A DNA stretch of 64,000 nucleotides from Litoditis marina (taxonomy: Eukaryota > Nematoda > Chromadorea > Rhabditida > Rhabditidae): assembly GCA_964036275.1 (NCBI GenBank), contig OZ038438.1, forward strand, positions 2,424,978-2,488,977, written 5' to 3'. The translations under genes were made by a program, and so were the position numbers. The stretch's first letter is position 1. Each line of letters opens with the position of its first letter. The notes beneath the pieces were generated by a model that was not told the DNA's origin, made no database searches, and saw only the letters and a list, made by a program, of their open reading frames with translations. This document shows positions 11,444 to 24,287 of this stretch, in pieces.

Positions 11444-14400
11444 TCATCTCTCATCAGGCTTTTTTCACTAACCTACAGTGTTCCTTTCCATTTGCAGGTT
11501 ATTCGTGAAAGTGACATTTTGTATTTCGTGTTCGAGTTTATGCAGGCCAATCTATACGAGCTCATGAAAGACAGGTAAAACGAATTTCAACAGAGACTTG
11601 TAGCATTTCCCGTTTAAAAAGAACCCGACATGACAGACCAGACTAGAACATGCCGGCACCTTCATCCCATCCTGCGTCTCTCGCTCTGCCTTACTATTTC
11701 GCGCCAGTCGTATCCCGGCGGGATGTAAGAGCAGAGAAATAGCGTATGTTTGAGGAGACGCAGGATGGGATGAGCGTGCCGGGATCTTCTAGCATACGTA
11801 CATAGACCCCGTGTGAAAGGTCCAACCGTATCTCTCCAAACTTGCACTAGTTTCTTCTTAAAGAATCCGTCCCGCTTTAATTTTGACTTTCGAGTTAGCA
11901 ATCTGACCTTATGGCGAATGAAAAACCATTATCAAAAATTTATACTTCTATATTCCTATCTTGCTTCGTTTTCTCAGAAAAGCGGCTTACGTAATGACAC
12001 CGATAGGGGAGTTGCGTACGGGGTGTGCTCAAAATAGCCTCTAGAAGTGCACAAATAGTTTTAAAACACTCTATCACATACGAATACACAATTAGAGAGT
12101 ACAGAATGAAAATAAATCTGCATGTAAATGAACCAAGTCAAGTTGCGTCACAGTGAAAATGTTCATGTCCCCTTCTTTATTGCTTGAGGTTGTTATGCAA
12201 ATTTCAATCAGAAAGTTTTTCATGGTCTATGAGAAGACTTTAAAAAACTTTTTCCAGCTTTTTAAATTTTTCGTGAAAGTCCAATAATAGCGGAACGGTT
12301 TCTTTAAGTTGAATTCATTTTTGGTTTCATACTGTAACGTGTACTAAAAACTTTCTTTTTTGTAGTATGATCGTTTTTAAGACCGGATTTTTCGCTCATT
12401 GCATGTTGTGCATCAGATTCCAATCGGACAGTACACGTTCATCTCACATGCAAAACGTGTTCATATCCGACTAAAAGCGCCTGAAGAAGCACGTGTTCAC
12501 ACACGTGTTCACATACTTCACAACCTGGTCAAATGCGACTTTGGTAATAAAGTTCCTCAGTATGTTGATGAAAAATGATATGTGAGCAAGAAGGAAGAAA
12601 CCAAAAATTGTGAAATAATGAAAATATCACCTATTGTTGATATGGGATGATAAACAATGACTGAAGAAGTATGTCTCGACGTTTCCGATCAACTTCAGGG
12701 ACCGCTTCTTTCCCGAAAACGTGATCCGTAACATTGTCTACCAGGTGCTCCAGGGACTTGCATTCATGCACAAAAACGGTATGTCAGCCGTACAGCCTTG
12801 GTAGCGAGCAATATTTTGCTGTGTGTTCTTCTTTTCGATTTTCACCGGCTTCTGTGAAAAAGCTCGAGGGATTGTACACTTTTCTGGATATTAGATATTT
12901 GTCACGCTTTCCACCGGTAATTAGTGAATTAACGTTTTGCAAGCCTACGCCTTGAGTTGACATAATACTTGGCTAGTGCAGCCCAACATTTTTCACAACA
13001 AAACTGTGAATATTTCGGCAAGCGAATATTTTTCTTATTTCCCGATGTTCTAGGGTTTTTCCATCGTGATATGAAACCGGAGAACATAATGTGCAATGGC
13101 ACTGAACTAGTTAAAATTGCGGACTTCGGCTTGGCGCGAGAAATTCGCTCCAAACCTCCATATACAGACTACGTCTCTACGAGATGGTGAGTCGAGCAAA
13201 ATCCATATGAAGACCCTAATTAAGTTGTAGTTTGATCTGCTAACACTGAAAGTTAGGAGAATCGGCGGCGTGAAACTTCAAACCTGGTCAGAGAAACATA
13301 TACTGTTTCTGCCTTTCAAAGCTCAGAGCAGTCGAGAAAAGTGAGATGGAAGGTTTACTTGATGTTGAAACGGCTTGGAAAGGTCAATGGAAAGCTTGGT
13401 CTAGAAAGGAAAACCAAAAACAGGAAACCGAAAATACACAATGACGAGGTTCAAAAAGAGTACGTCTTGGAGAACATCACGTTCATCCATTTTCATCTGG
13501 AATTTTGCTTACTTCAGGTATCGTGCGCCGGAGATCTTGCTGCGTTCCACGTCGTACAACAGTCCGATTGATGTCTGGGCACTCGGATGTATCATGGCCG
13601 AGTTATATATGCTGCGTCCCCTGTTTCCCGGAACCAGTGAACTAGACCAGCTGTTCAAGATTATTACCATCCTCGGAACCCCCAGCAAGGTACGCATCTC
13701 GTTTCTTCCCGAAATGGCATATTTTTATGCATCGTGTCAAAATATTTCTCCGAGGCGCAGAAAAAATCCATCGAGAGATGTTTTCATACGGTCTATATTG
13801 AAATAGTTCTCAGTTAGGAGGTTGTAAGTAAACGCAAACTAAATCACGATTGAACAGCAGGAGTACGTATGCTAGAAGATCCCGGCACCTTCATCCCATC
13901 CTGCGTCTCTCGCTCTGCCTCACTATTTCTTATTTCTTACATCGTGGCGGGATGTAAGAGCAGGGAAACAGCATATGTTTGAGGAGACGCAAAATGGTAT
14001 GAAGGTGCCGGGATCTTCTAGCATACATACTCTGCTGAGTACGTAGAGATGATATAGCCCCCCTAAAAGTCTGGAACATCCGGGTTCAACAATGAAACAG
14101 CGTCTAATTTTTCTGATACAGGACGACTGGCCCGAAGGTTACACTCTCGCGACAGCCATGAACTTTCGTTTTCAACAGGCTCAGGTGGGAAAATGTGAAA
14201 GCAATTAAAATTTAGTTAGCAGTTTCTAGATTTTCGTGAGTTTTCAGTTGTTTATATTCACATTTGTCTCGTGCGAAAGTACATAATGTTCACCTTCCTC
14301 TTTTAGCGCGTACACTGAACATGAAAACTGAAAACGAACTGATATGAACAAATATTTTGATAGAATGTCAAGCTCATCCAAAACTTGCTCGATTGCCAGT

Positions 14401-17400
14401 CAATTGGCCAGCCACTTAATTACCGGTCAGACCAGTCCACGACTAAAGTATGTGCTCGTCAAACAGACGCAGACTTATACTGTCTGTAGTTGTTCTTTAA
14501 CCTCAACTATTTGAGCAGTTTTCTAAATAAAGAATTTATACAAACTCGAACTTATTTAGTTTTCTCAAATCGTTTGTGTGCCCATCCCAGTGGCTTGACG
14601 CAAAAGATTCTGAGGACTATGTTGTTTTTTGAAGGCGGCACCCATGGACCAAATAGTGAACACAATAGGAAAAGATGGGATGAAGCTAATGATGGACTTG
14701 ATGTTGTGGAACCCCGAGAAGCGACCCAACGCCAGCCAGGTGAATACGATCAACTCACAAATACGCTATACTAGAAATGAATAGTCACGTAACGTTATAG
14801 TCTTTTCCATTCCTACTGAGACTCCTACAGTAGGATTTAGGCACTTTCAAGCCATTTTGCTCACTTACTCTTGATCGGAGAAGTTTACGATTTTCTTACC
14901 TCATTCTCCTTCTCAGGTAGAGTAAATATACGAGAGCATTTTCCATGAACTTCATTTTCAGCTTCACAACAGCCTTCGGAAAGTTTGTAAAGTTACTGTA
15001 GGAGTCTCAGTAGGAATGGTATGAACTATAGCATTCTAAAGAGGTATCGTGCACTTTGTCATTGCACGTTTCTGTCTTCTACTGTGTATAACATGTTTCA
15101 CGAAACTGTGCAATTTAATAGCAGTATAAGCTGCTAGTCGAAAGCATAGTAACTGGAGCATTTTGAACGTGCAACTAATAAGAGCACAGGTAATATTTTA
15201 GATTATAGCAGGTCTGACATCATTCACTTCTACGTTACGCGAGGTTAGAGAAGTTGAGAAAGCTTCATCAAACACGAACCGAAATATAAAGTGAAAAAAG
15301 TGCCGTATATGAAGATAAATCGTCGAATGTGGTGAAGCAAAGACTCTACCGTGATCGAATTTATTTGAAAATCATCACCGACATCAACATTTAGTTGAGC
15401 TTGCTCATACAAGCAACGTGGTTTTAATAATTTCAATCTCCTGGTTTTTATTATAATTTAACATTTCCATACTCTTATCGATTAGCGCCTAGAGTTTTCA
15501 CATGATTTCGTTCTGCAGAGTCTCCGTTACAAATACTTCCAAGTGGCTGAGAAACTGGGAGCTCCGGTCATGAGCCAGCCTGCACCCGGAAGTACCAGGA
15601 AGACGAGTGCTGCCAGTACTCAGAGTGACACCAAGGCTATACTAGGAAAACAAAAGGTACGGGTAAATGTCACACGTGAAAATGTCACACGTGGAACGTG
15701 CAAATGTATCACACAATATAGAAACAGCCCTTCACGTATTCATCTTGTTTAATTTTTGCGTGAAAAGATTGCCCCTATTCTGAGATACCAAACTTTCGAA
15801 ATGTTTCTCGCAAAGTTTTTCAATTGTGTGCTGTTTTTTTCTCTATGTTATATTTCAGGCGAACTTGAAAGATTATCCTGGTTCGGAAAATGTTTCTCCT
15901 CAGGGTAAACCGGAGCGGAATATCAATCGGAATATTCCTTTGAACAGAAGTAACCTCTTCGAGAAGTAAGTTTGCATTTATTCTGCCCGATATAGATCAT
16001 AAGGCAACCGCGAAATAGGAACTTTACAAAACAGCTGCTCTTTCGACTTGTACCGACGACTGAATTGGGGTAGGCGTCGTTATATTGGTTGTTGATCAAT
16101 AAAAACATATGTTTTTAAAAAGCAAGTTACCCAGCAAGTTACCCTGATGTGCTCTGTTTTCTATCACTGTAGAGATAAATATCTTGATGATCATGAAATG
16201 TTATGCTCTGAAACCGAGTAATTCTGATCCAATCATCTGAAATGAAATTTGATTCAGATTCGAGGAACCTAAACAGGAGAAAACGACGAAGACTACGCCT
16301 GTTGTCGAAAAAAAAGCCGCCAAGGAAATATACATGTCGAAAAGTCGATTCATTCCCGGTTAGTGAAAAAAAAACTACACCGTTAGTCAATTGCACTGTC
16401 GCGTGAAACATGTGAAACACAGCAGAACTCAGAAACGTACAATGGCAAAGTGCACGATTCCTTTATAGAATGCTAACTTAACGTGACTATTCATTTTGCT
16501 TCTAGTGCAATTAACAAAACACGTGTGTAGGACCAGTGCTGGTTGGCAGTTCCCAGTGTAATTTAGGCGAAATCGGTGAATGGTGCCGTGTGTCAACGTT
16601 CAAACTTCCCTCGCATGTTCTAATAGAAGACGATAATATGGTGTTTGCCGCCATATTCGTGCATTCTTTCTCATTCGTGCATTCTCTCTCATTCGTGCAT
16701 TCTCTCTAATTCGTGCATTCTTTGTTTAGGGGCCGTGCCGAAAGAGGGTGGAAATAATGCAATGGCAGGTTCAGCAAAGAAGGAAGGCCGCTCAGCAGTA
16801 CAAGCCAGGTTCGAATATGCTTACGGTAAGCACTTCTATCTCGTACTGTACCTTCTAGTCTCATTTCACGTGATTCTGTCGATAATAGATACATAAAAGA
16901 CCTGAACATTTGAAAGATATGCCGAGAAAGTCCTTCTTTTGCGTCCTTGAACGAAGTGGCAATCTGACCACTGACTTTTGTCGTGTTTGAGTCACCTTTT
17001 TAAAGGAAAGATATCGGTACAAATGTTTCAACTGGCTAGGTCTTCTTGTATGATTCGTTCAAGTCACCAATAGCCGGCAGCCATGCTGCCTTAGAGCACC
17101 TATAATGAAAACTACTTAAAGAATCCTTTGGCACATGTAGTAGCTCCTTTGGCACATATAGAAGTAATCAGCAATCTATGATAACAGATAATGTCATACG
17201 TGTGGTTCTCACATTTTCTATGCGGCTTCATATAGTACAAAGATAACTTCTGATTCCCGGATCAAGGAGTTAATTACTATTTCTAGAAAGTTTGATGGCT
17301 GGTTGTAAACAAAAGTACACCGTCGACAAAAAAAGTGTGGTTTTCGAGGGTTGCTACAATACAACAACAACCTAGAACAGTCAGTTTACTACTGTAAGAG

Positions 17401-18756
17401 GCCACACTGGACATGTGATTACTATATACTGTGGGCATTTTGATAGCCATATTGCGGTCGATGTATCTGTTGTAAACCAAACAGTAAAATCACTCTCGCT
17501 TCAGTATGAAGAAGATACCAAAATGAATTTGCACAGAACAGTTTGCACAAGTTATTCACTGCTTTCCTGACTATTTTCCGCACATCACACGCATGAAATA
17601 GTGGGCCTGAATATCATTGTCCAGCTGTTCATCTTCTAAATATTCAATTCTCTAGCTTTACAGACCTACTGTCTTTTCACTCATTCTAATGATTTATTTT
17701 GGTCATGTTTGAGTAATAACAGAGAAAGTGAAAGTGTAAAAGAGTAAACTCGAAGTATATCTATATCCGAGACAAATGACAAATTTATTCGAAACGGACA
17801 GAATTGGACCTGTTGAGATTCAGGCCATATTAAAGAAGGACGATTATGTGGACCAATCCCGTTACATCGGTCCTTTAAACTGCAATTGAAAAATATATTG
17901 CGGTTTAAAGGACTGGAGCGTTGCGATTGGACCACATAATCGTCCTTCTTTAAACTCAATTTAATCTGATCAGCTATGTGAAAAAGTGCACAAATCACTA
18001 ATTGAACGCGTGAAAATCTGTGCCCATTTTCTGATGTGTTTTCACTTTTTTCAAGGCATAGTTTTTCGCATTCTTACTGAGACCCTTACTATGCGATTTT
18101 AAAGCTTTCCGAAATTTGTCCGACAATGTTGAGGTAGGAGTCTCAGTAGAAATGACTTAACTATTCACACGCTTTTATGCTTCCACATAAAAATAATAAG
18201 TTGCAAGAGGAGCCACTTCTAAGACTGTATGAATGGCACATTCGAGTTGAGATGTGACCCCTGAGTACGTATGCTTGAACATCCCAGCCACCATGCAATC
18301 CTGCGTCTCTCGCTTTGCGCACTATTTCGTGACACTCGTATCCCGGCCGACGTAAGAGAACAAAAACAGCGTGCGTTTGGAGGAGACGCAGGTTCGGTTG
18401 TAAAGGCCGAGATGTTCATGAATACCGCCTCAGGCTCAATTCGGCTGGGAATAGCCATCCCCAGGTGTACTAAGCATCCCACCCGGGTCCGTATCTCAGG
18501 CGAAATGCAAATTTGACCTTCACGAGAACCCGATTTACCTAATCCGGGCGGGTAGGGATGTTTAGGGCCGGGTTGCATAGTCTGGCTAGGGATGTTCATA
18601 CGTCTCGAATGAATACTTCTCTTCTCCAACTCGCAGTTGTTCACCTCAGGGTACGTTCCAAACTTCGGGGCAAGGAGTCTAAATCACACAACGGTGGCGA
18701 CAAACAACTCGTCAACAAAGGCAAACTCGGGAAGAATTGACTGGACGGCTAAGTAA
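10722..18756 (+). CDS. MAK: MAK/CILK1-type serine/threonine kinase (467 aa, 13 exons)
   Basis: Exons: 10722-10846, 11229-11328, 11498-11574, 12699-12778, 13054-13186, 13518-13689, 14122-14184, 14635-14739, 15519-15656, 15859-15965, 16258-16358, 16730-16825 and 18650-18756 (TAA). The total is 1404 nt, in frame throughout. A CMGC kinase domain fills about residues 12-290: P-loop GDGTFGEV (19-26), VAIK lysine 41, HRDMKPEN with catalytic Asp133 (Met replaces the usual Leu), DFG 151-153, activation loop with TDY at 165-167 followed by STRWYRAPE, then DWPEGY. TDY and this context are diagnostic of the RCK family (MAK, CILK1/ICK, C. elegans DYF-5). In those proteins TDY is phosphorylated and the kinase restrains cilium length by acting on ciliary transport. 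The basic tail ends with [22 protein letters not shown] and GRIDWTAK, motifs typical of MAK/CILK1 C-termini. The tail is shorter than in vertebrates (about 620 aa). Four introns contain the same foldback MITE. MAK versus CILK1 orthology is not decided. Confidence 0.95.
10874..11037. repeat. Foldback MITE, CCCGGCACC family, copy B
   Basis: Inverted-repeat element in intron 1 of the MAK gene, with arms ATGCTAGAAGATCCCGG and GCCGGGATCTTCTAGC. The centre is ACCGGCGGGATG. Similar to copy A. Confidence 0.85.
11641..11803. repeat. Foldback MITE, CCCGGCACC family, copy C
   Basis: In intron 3 of MAK. The left end is eroded (ACTAGAACATGCCGGCACC) and the right arm is intact (GTGCCGGGATCTTCTAGCAT). Confidence 0.8.
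13861..14032. repeat. Foldback MITE, CCCGGCACC family, copy D
   Basis: In intron 6 of MAK. Ends GAGTACGTATGCTAGAAG and CTTCTAGCATACATACTC are close inverted repeats. This is the best-preserved copy and shows the family's true termini. Confidence 0.88.
14796..15030. repeat. 235-bp foldback element, TATAGTCTTTTCC family, copy 1
   Basis: Terminal inverted repeats TTTCCATTCCTACTGAGAC and GTCTCAGTAGGAATGG with a non-palindromic middle. Lies in MAK intron 8. A copy of the same length is at 43201-43435, with shorter relatives at about 18057-18166 and fragments near 26504 and 46220. Confidence 0.85.
17830..17953. repeat. 124-bp TTAA-flanked foldback MITE, copy 1
   Basis: TTAA then AGAAGGACGATTATGTGG at the left; the exact inverse then TTAA at the right. 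Inner arms GGTCCTTTAAACTGCA also pair. It lies in MAK intron 12. The TTAA flanks are the target-site signature of piggyBac-type elements. Confidence 0.88.
18263..18420. repeat. Foldback MITE, CCCGGCACC family, copy E (diverged)
   Basis: GAGTACGTATGCTTGAACATC at the left and a diverged inverse at the right, with the shared core GCGTCTCTCGCTTTG and GGAGACGCAGG. Lies in the last intron of MAK. Confidence 0.7.
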
Positions 18757-19879
18757 GTCCGTCGTTCCTTGGGCAACTAAATCGATAATCAAGTACAATT
18801 AACCTTAACCCTACAACCCTTTCAACTCGGCCTTCAGTATTCCGCCGGTTGTAGTATTGTTTAGAAAAACTAAACTAATTGAATTTGTGAGTTCCCATTC
18901 ACACCCACCCTTACGGTTGACGCGGTGTAAGTTCCCGTTATCCAATCAAAATTAAGTACAAGAGGGAGAACGGAATACTAATTTGAGCACTACATCACTA
19001 AATTGCTAATTTATAATGTAAAGAATTAGTAATAGTGAAATACGTGAACTTTAGTTCAATCGTGGAATACATCTTACGATTCCAAGTTCGCCTAAAACGT
19101 ACCGAAAACAAACTAGTGTTTTTGCAAAATTGAATCCCTATATTGCAGATACGTCCGAAGTTGATCTGACGCATAGATTCCATCATACAACAAATTGTCC
19201 ACCCGAAATGCCGATTATAGTCAACCTAGTTTGCTTTCACCAGCGGTCTTTCCATGCCTTGATACTTATTTATATCGTACGAAACAAACGTGTTTATTGA
19301 AGTGATTACTATACCATAGACAAAATCTATTCCACATCTGAATGAAGAGTATCAATTCAAGTGAGTGAACAACCCCCGTCAAATGGAGCAAAGGCTCTCA
19401 TTGCGCCAATAATATGAAAGTAGCACAAACTGCAACAAATGTAACAGGCAAATATCTCTATAACGTCCAGGAAAGACTGCTCGAATGAAACATGTGAACA
19501 ATAACGATCTGAGCATAAAAGTGAACCGGGAAAGTGATAAAACAACCTTCTTACAAGACATCTGCATAAACTCTGATCGGTGTGCAAAAACGAAATATCA
19601 TCACCAATACGAACCGAGGATAGAGCACCACGGATAGTTAGCACAATAAATTGAGAAATAGGCTCTATATTAACATTATTCGAAGAAACCTGGAAAATCA
19701 GTGAAACCGGAAAGTACAACCGGAATAAAGAAAGCTTACCTAAACGTTGATCTGAAACTTACAGCATACATTAAAGACAGACAAGAAAAACACAACAAAA
19801 GAACACGTTAAAACACATTTACTCGTAGTTGACGTGACGGTGCACATGATTGGCATGGAACAATATCGCTAGGGGCAGA
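18757..19879. other. Convergent 3' intergenic region
   Basis: Lies between the stop codons of MAK (+) and PPP4R1 (-), so both 3'UTRs must end here or overlap. A minus-strand AATAAA (TTTATT on +) at 19293-19298 is a candidate PPP4R1 signal; a plus-strand AATAAA at 19724-19729 could serve MAK. No further gene seen. Confidence 0.4.
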
Positions 19880-22800
19880 TTATGCATCGGTAGAAGAGGC
19901 AGAATCGGATATGTTCATATCTGTGACTTCGTAGTCATCCTTGGGCAGTTTGGCCTCGAACAGCAGATCTTCTCGCTTCTTGATCCTCGCGTCCCTGTCC
20001 CAGCAGTCGACAAACTCGGGACTGTGGGACCAGTCGGCGGAGGAGCGCGCCTCGCGGGCCACGTCCATGTCCGTGTCGCCCACCAGGCGCAGCACCACGT
20101 CCGACACACTCTGGGTGGTCTCCTTTCCCACGGGCTGCGGGAAGAGGGAGAAGTCCAGGTGGGCCATCACTCGGGCCACCGCCACACGCACGTTCGACAC
20201 CGCTGCAACAACAGCATTATTATACACACACTGTAAGAGGTGTATATTGTTAGAATAAATATAGCATAATGCACAGTGAGTCGATTTTCCTAGCACATTA
20301 TCGATGTCCAGCGACAACCAGTAAAGTATTATACATATGGGACAAAAGCTAACTTGGTCCGTGTGAATACGAGAAAAAAACAATTGTTCCTTCGGTCAAT
20401 TCGTATGTTTTCAAAACGACTGACCGTCTGAAGCCAAGGCAAAGATGATGGCCAGGAAGAAGTAGCGGAACTGTTCTCCAGTCATCGTCTTGTCCACAAG
20501 AACTTGCTCACAAATGAAAGCGAAGCTGAAAATGAAAAGTATCATCCATTTATCCTTTCTAATGCTGTATTTCATTCGAGTATATCGTTTCCCCCGTCAC
20601 CTTTCAGGGCCACATTTTTCGAAGGCAGCTAAATGAGTAGATCATCTAGTGTCGCCGCACCGAAATTTCAATAGCACAGAAATGATAGCTTGATTAATGG
20701 TTGCAAGATGAAAATGAAACCGAATGGTACGCACCAAAATTAATTGAGTTTGTCTGTTGTCTCGACTTTTGTTTTTGCATAAATGCGTGGCTACCACTTC
20801 GAAATACGACATTTCAAACGAACAATACTGAAATTTAGTTTTCCTACACCAGCTAACACCCTTCTTTCCAAAAATTCTCGGTGCTCTACTCAACAGCACA
20901 ATATCTTGGTGCTGCCAACGGTCACGGTGATACCCAAGTAAAGTTCTCCGAGTAGTCGGAATAAATAGAAAAATAGACCATCTTATCACCGAAAACGAGA
21001 AAATTTGTACATTTTTATCGAATAGTCAAACCTCACTGGTGTGTGGTCACGGCTCACTATGAGCACAAGGACAACTCACGTCTGTCTCCGTCTCCACTTC
21101 TGTGACTTGGCGAATCCGCTGACAATGTCCTGCACAAACAGATCGGTCAGTTCGGCGGCCACCTGGTGATCGGACGATTCCGTTCCCACAAGCGGCCATT
21201 CGTGGGCCAGCAGGCGACCCAGGATATGAGATATCAATCGAACCGCTTCCAGTCGCACAGCGTGCACATGATCTGCACAATTACCAATCATTCAAAAGCT
21301 ATCCAAACGTGAGAATGATGAGACAGTTCCTATTTGATCTATATACAACTGGAATGTAATGACTAATTGGAGCTAAGTTTATTACCCATGCTAGGGTAGA
21401 TCTGGACTGTAGCGAAAATTCAATAAAAAAACTGCGGTTCAATCAATCTTTGAAAGCTCTGGTTTTGTCTGGCTGTTGAAAATCGATAAAAGTATTTTAA
21501 AAAACATGCCCTATAAAATGAACATCAATTACTGGTTTAGAAGTTGTGATTACGTGAATAAATAAATATGAAATATGATTACGAACCGATGGATAATGTG
21601 AGGGCGATTGCACTGATCGTGCTATTGATCTCTTCGACACCATAGAGACCACATAATTCCTTGCATTGCCTATAACCAACTTGTTGAAGAGAATACAATA
21701 AGCACACAATATATTCCCTAACTCCTGGTTACCTAGCTGCTATGATACCTTATTTTTTTCCATATATTTTGTCTATTTCCGATTTATATCCAAGAACTGA
21801 TGACAGATAGATATGGTTACTTATTTTATGGCCGATATCATCAGGTCTCGGAGAAAAATTCAAGAAAAACTACTTTCACATACTATACTTTCATGCTTTT
21901 ATCTTTCAAGAAAAAGTGTTCGGTTTAGTAAAAACTATAGAGACCATTCATGAACATGGCGCCCACTACAACTGCTGGTTGTCCTCCCTAATTGAGTGAG
22001 AAGAAGGGAGAACGCACCGAGAAAACTGCTCCCGAAATCTCCAGTTGTAACTCTGGTCATTTTCGATGGGCATGAACTGCGGCAGCACTTCGATCATCGC
22101 TTTTCTGGTGACGGGCGTGAGGCACTGAAAACCATTTGAATATCTTCCTTTACTCTTTCTTCCTCAATGCTCAAGATTTTCTATTTTGCTCTTCACTGTT
22201 TAACATCGGAGCAGCCAATGGTTCATAATATCCACACATATCACATGATGAACCAACTGAGTGAAAAAGTCTCGCAGAAATAATGGAAAGCTTTCTAGTC
22301 CAGTAAATTCTTGTCGAAATTTACTGTACTAAACTCAAAATACCAAGTGTACGCTACCGGATCGCTCACCTTGAAGAACTTGTACAAATTCTGCAGAACC
22401 CCGCCGCGGACTTCGGCAACGTCGGTTCTGAAAAGAGAGTGTGAACAACAGGTCAACGGGGGGACTATTTCACTTTCGCCCCCCACTTTTTCGTTTTAGC
22501 ATGTCGACATTTAACTTTAGCCCCCCCCCACCCTACCATACATTTACCTTTTACCCCCCACCATTTTCTGTTGAAACTAGTGCGGGCGGGGGCCAAACTA
22601 TAACGGGAGGGGGGGGGGGGGGTGCGAAAGTAACATTTTCCCGTCAACGGGGATATTCATGACACAAGATAGAATCCAGAGTGGCAACTACCTGAACTGA
22701 TTAAAAATGGGAAGCAGGTCATCATCGGTGATGTCTGGACCGACGATGGCGGCAATCTCGTGGATAGAACTGGCGATCGACAGACGTACACGAGACTAGA

Positions 22801-24232
22801 AAACACAAGCGGCTACAACCAATCAACATCTTTCTACGTATTATACGCATTATTCTTATAGTGTTCATAGTGATTATATTCAACTGTGATGAAGGAACAG
22901 TAAAATTTCATTCTTGCTCGGTCATTCCTCGAGAAACCAGATTCCTCAGTTACAAACCTTGAGTGAGACGGAGGGAAACATGTTGAGGGCCCCTGCCAGC
23001 ATATAGATGTTAATAACTCAAAATGTCTAAATGACTTGATTCCACACACACGAATTTTAAATTTTATGCATTGTATTTTATATGTACCTTTACTTTTATA
23101 ATATCTGATACTAAAATACATGTTACTTTCTCTTCTATGTTTACCTGGTCATCGCTAGCCAACTTGAAATAGGCGTTCCTCAATTGTGGCCAGCCGGCTC
23201 CACCCAATGTGAAGGCGACTGCTGGGAAACTGTAGGCACAATAGCGAATGATCTCCGAATCGTTCGAACTGGGAGACACCATACTCAGGAAGTTGTCAAT
23301 CAGTTCCCGTGGCACATGCTTCTGAAATACACCATTCATGGCCACACTTTCTAGAATCACCAAAGTCGACGACATTAATTGCTTTCAACTTGCAATGAAG
23401 AGCAGACACAGAAAGAGAATGAAACTATGGACAGGAGTTTCACTGATTAATAAACTGCTCCGATTGATTTCATCTCAGGGGAGAACTCAGATATCTGCCT
23501 CCTGTCATGGAGGCCGTATTAATTAAAGCAACAAAATGCTGCTTGAGAAACCATTAATTTTTACGTGTTCCAATCTGAAAACGGACTAATTTTTGTGGAA
23601 TGGTCGGAGCCTACTGATGTATGCTTTCGATATTGGTGAACACGGCGAGACGGGGCAACTGGGGAGAAATGACTGGGTACCTGGGCGACGAGTTGGTCGT
23701 GCTCCATCTGCTCCTCCTCCTCCTCGTCCGTTCCACGACAGTCCTTGAACAGCTCCGACTCGGTATCCATCGAGATTGTCGAATACAACGAGTCCCGTTC
23801 TGGCCTGAAGTTCAGACATTCAACGATCAACAGCGAATTCGACCCAACTGTCAATCTTTTAATGTAAACAATAACAAGGTAAATCTTCACTGCTCGTTGA
23901 TTGAGAAGCTAAATATGGCAACAATCTACGAACATTCGGAAAATTATGTGTGCGTCCAAAAGTGCGCGCAACTTTCCAAATTTAAACACCCGAAAGTAAA
24001 ACACAAAGTATATGTATCAAATAGGAGTGACCATGTAGTATAACTTACTGCGGTGGCGTGGTGTCTTGCCAAATGTAGGCCAGGTCTTTGCGAGCCGGTG
24101 AAACGGACGCATCCGGTCCGGCAGAGACGGGGACGGAAGATGGGGGGACACCTGAAAGAATAACAGAATAGAGTAGGCTTGTCACGTGCGAGATGAGAGA
24201 AGGAATGGAAGGAAGTGTACACACGTAGAAGA

Positions 24233-24287
<55 letters not shown>

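Noticed and set aside
19850..20258. Long plus-strand frames opposite the last PPP4R1 exon
   Set aside because: They are antisense shadows of a GC-rich coding exon.
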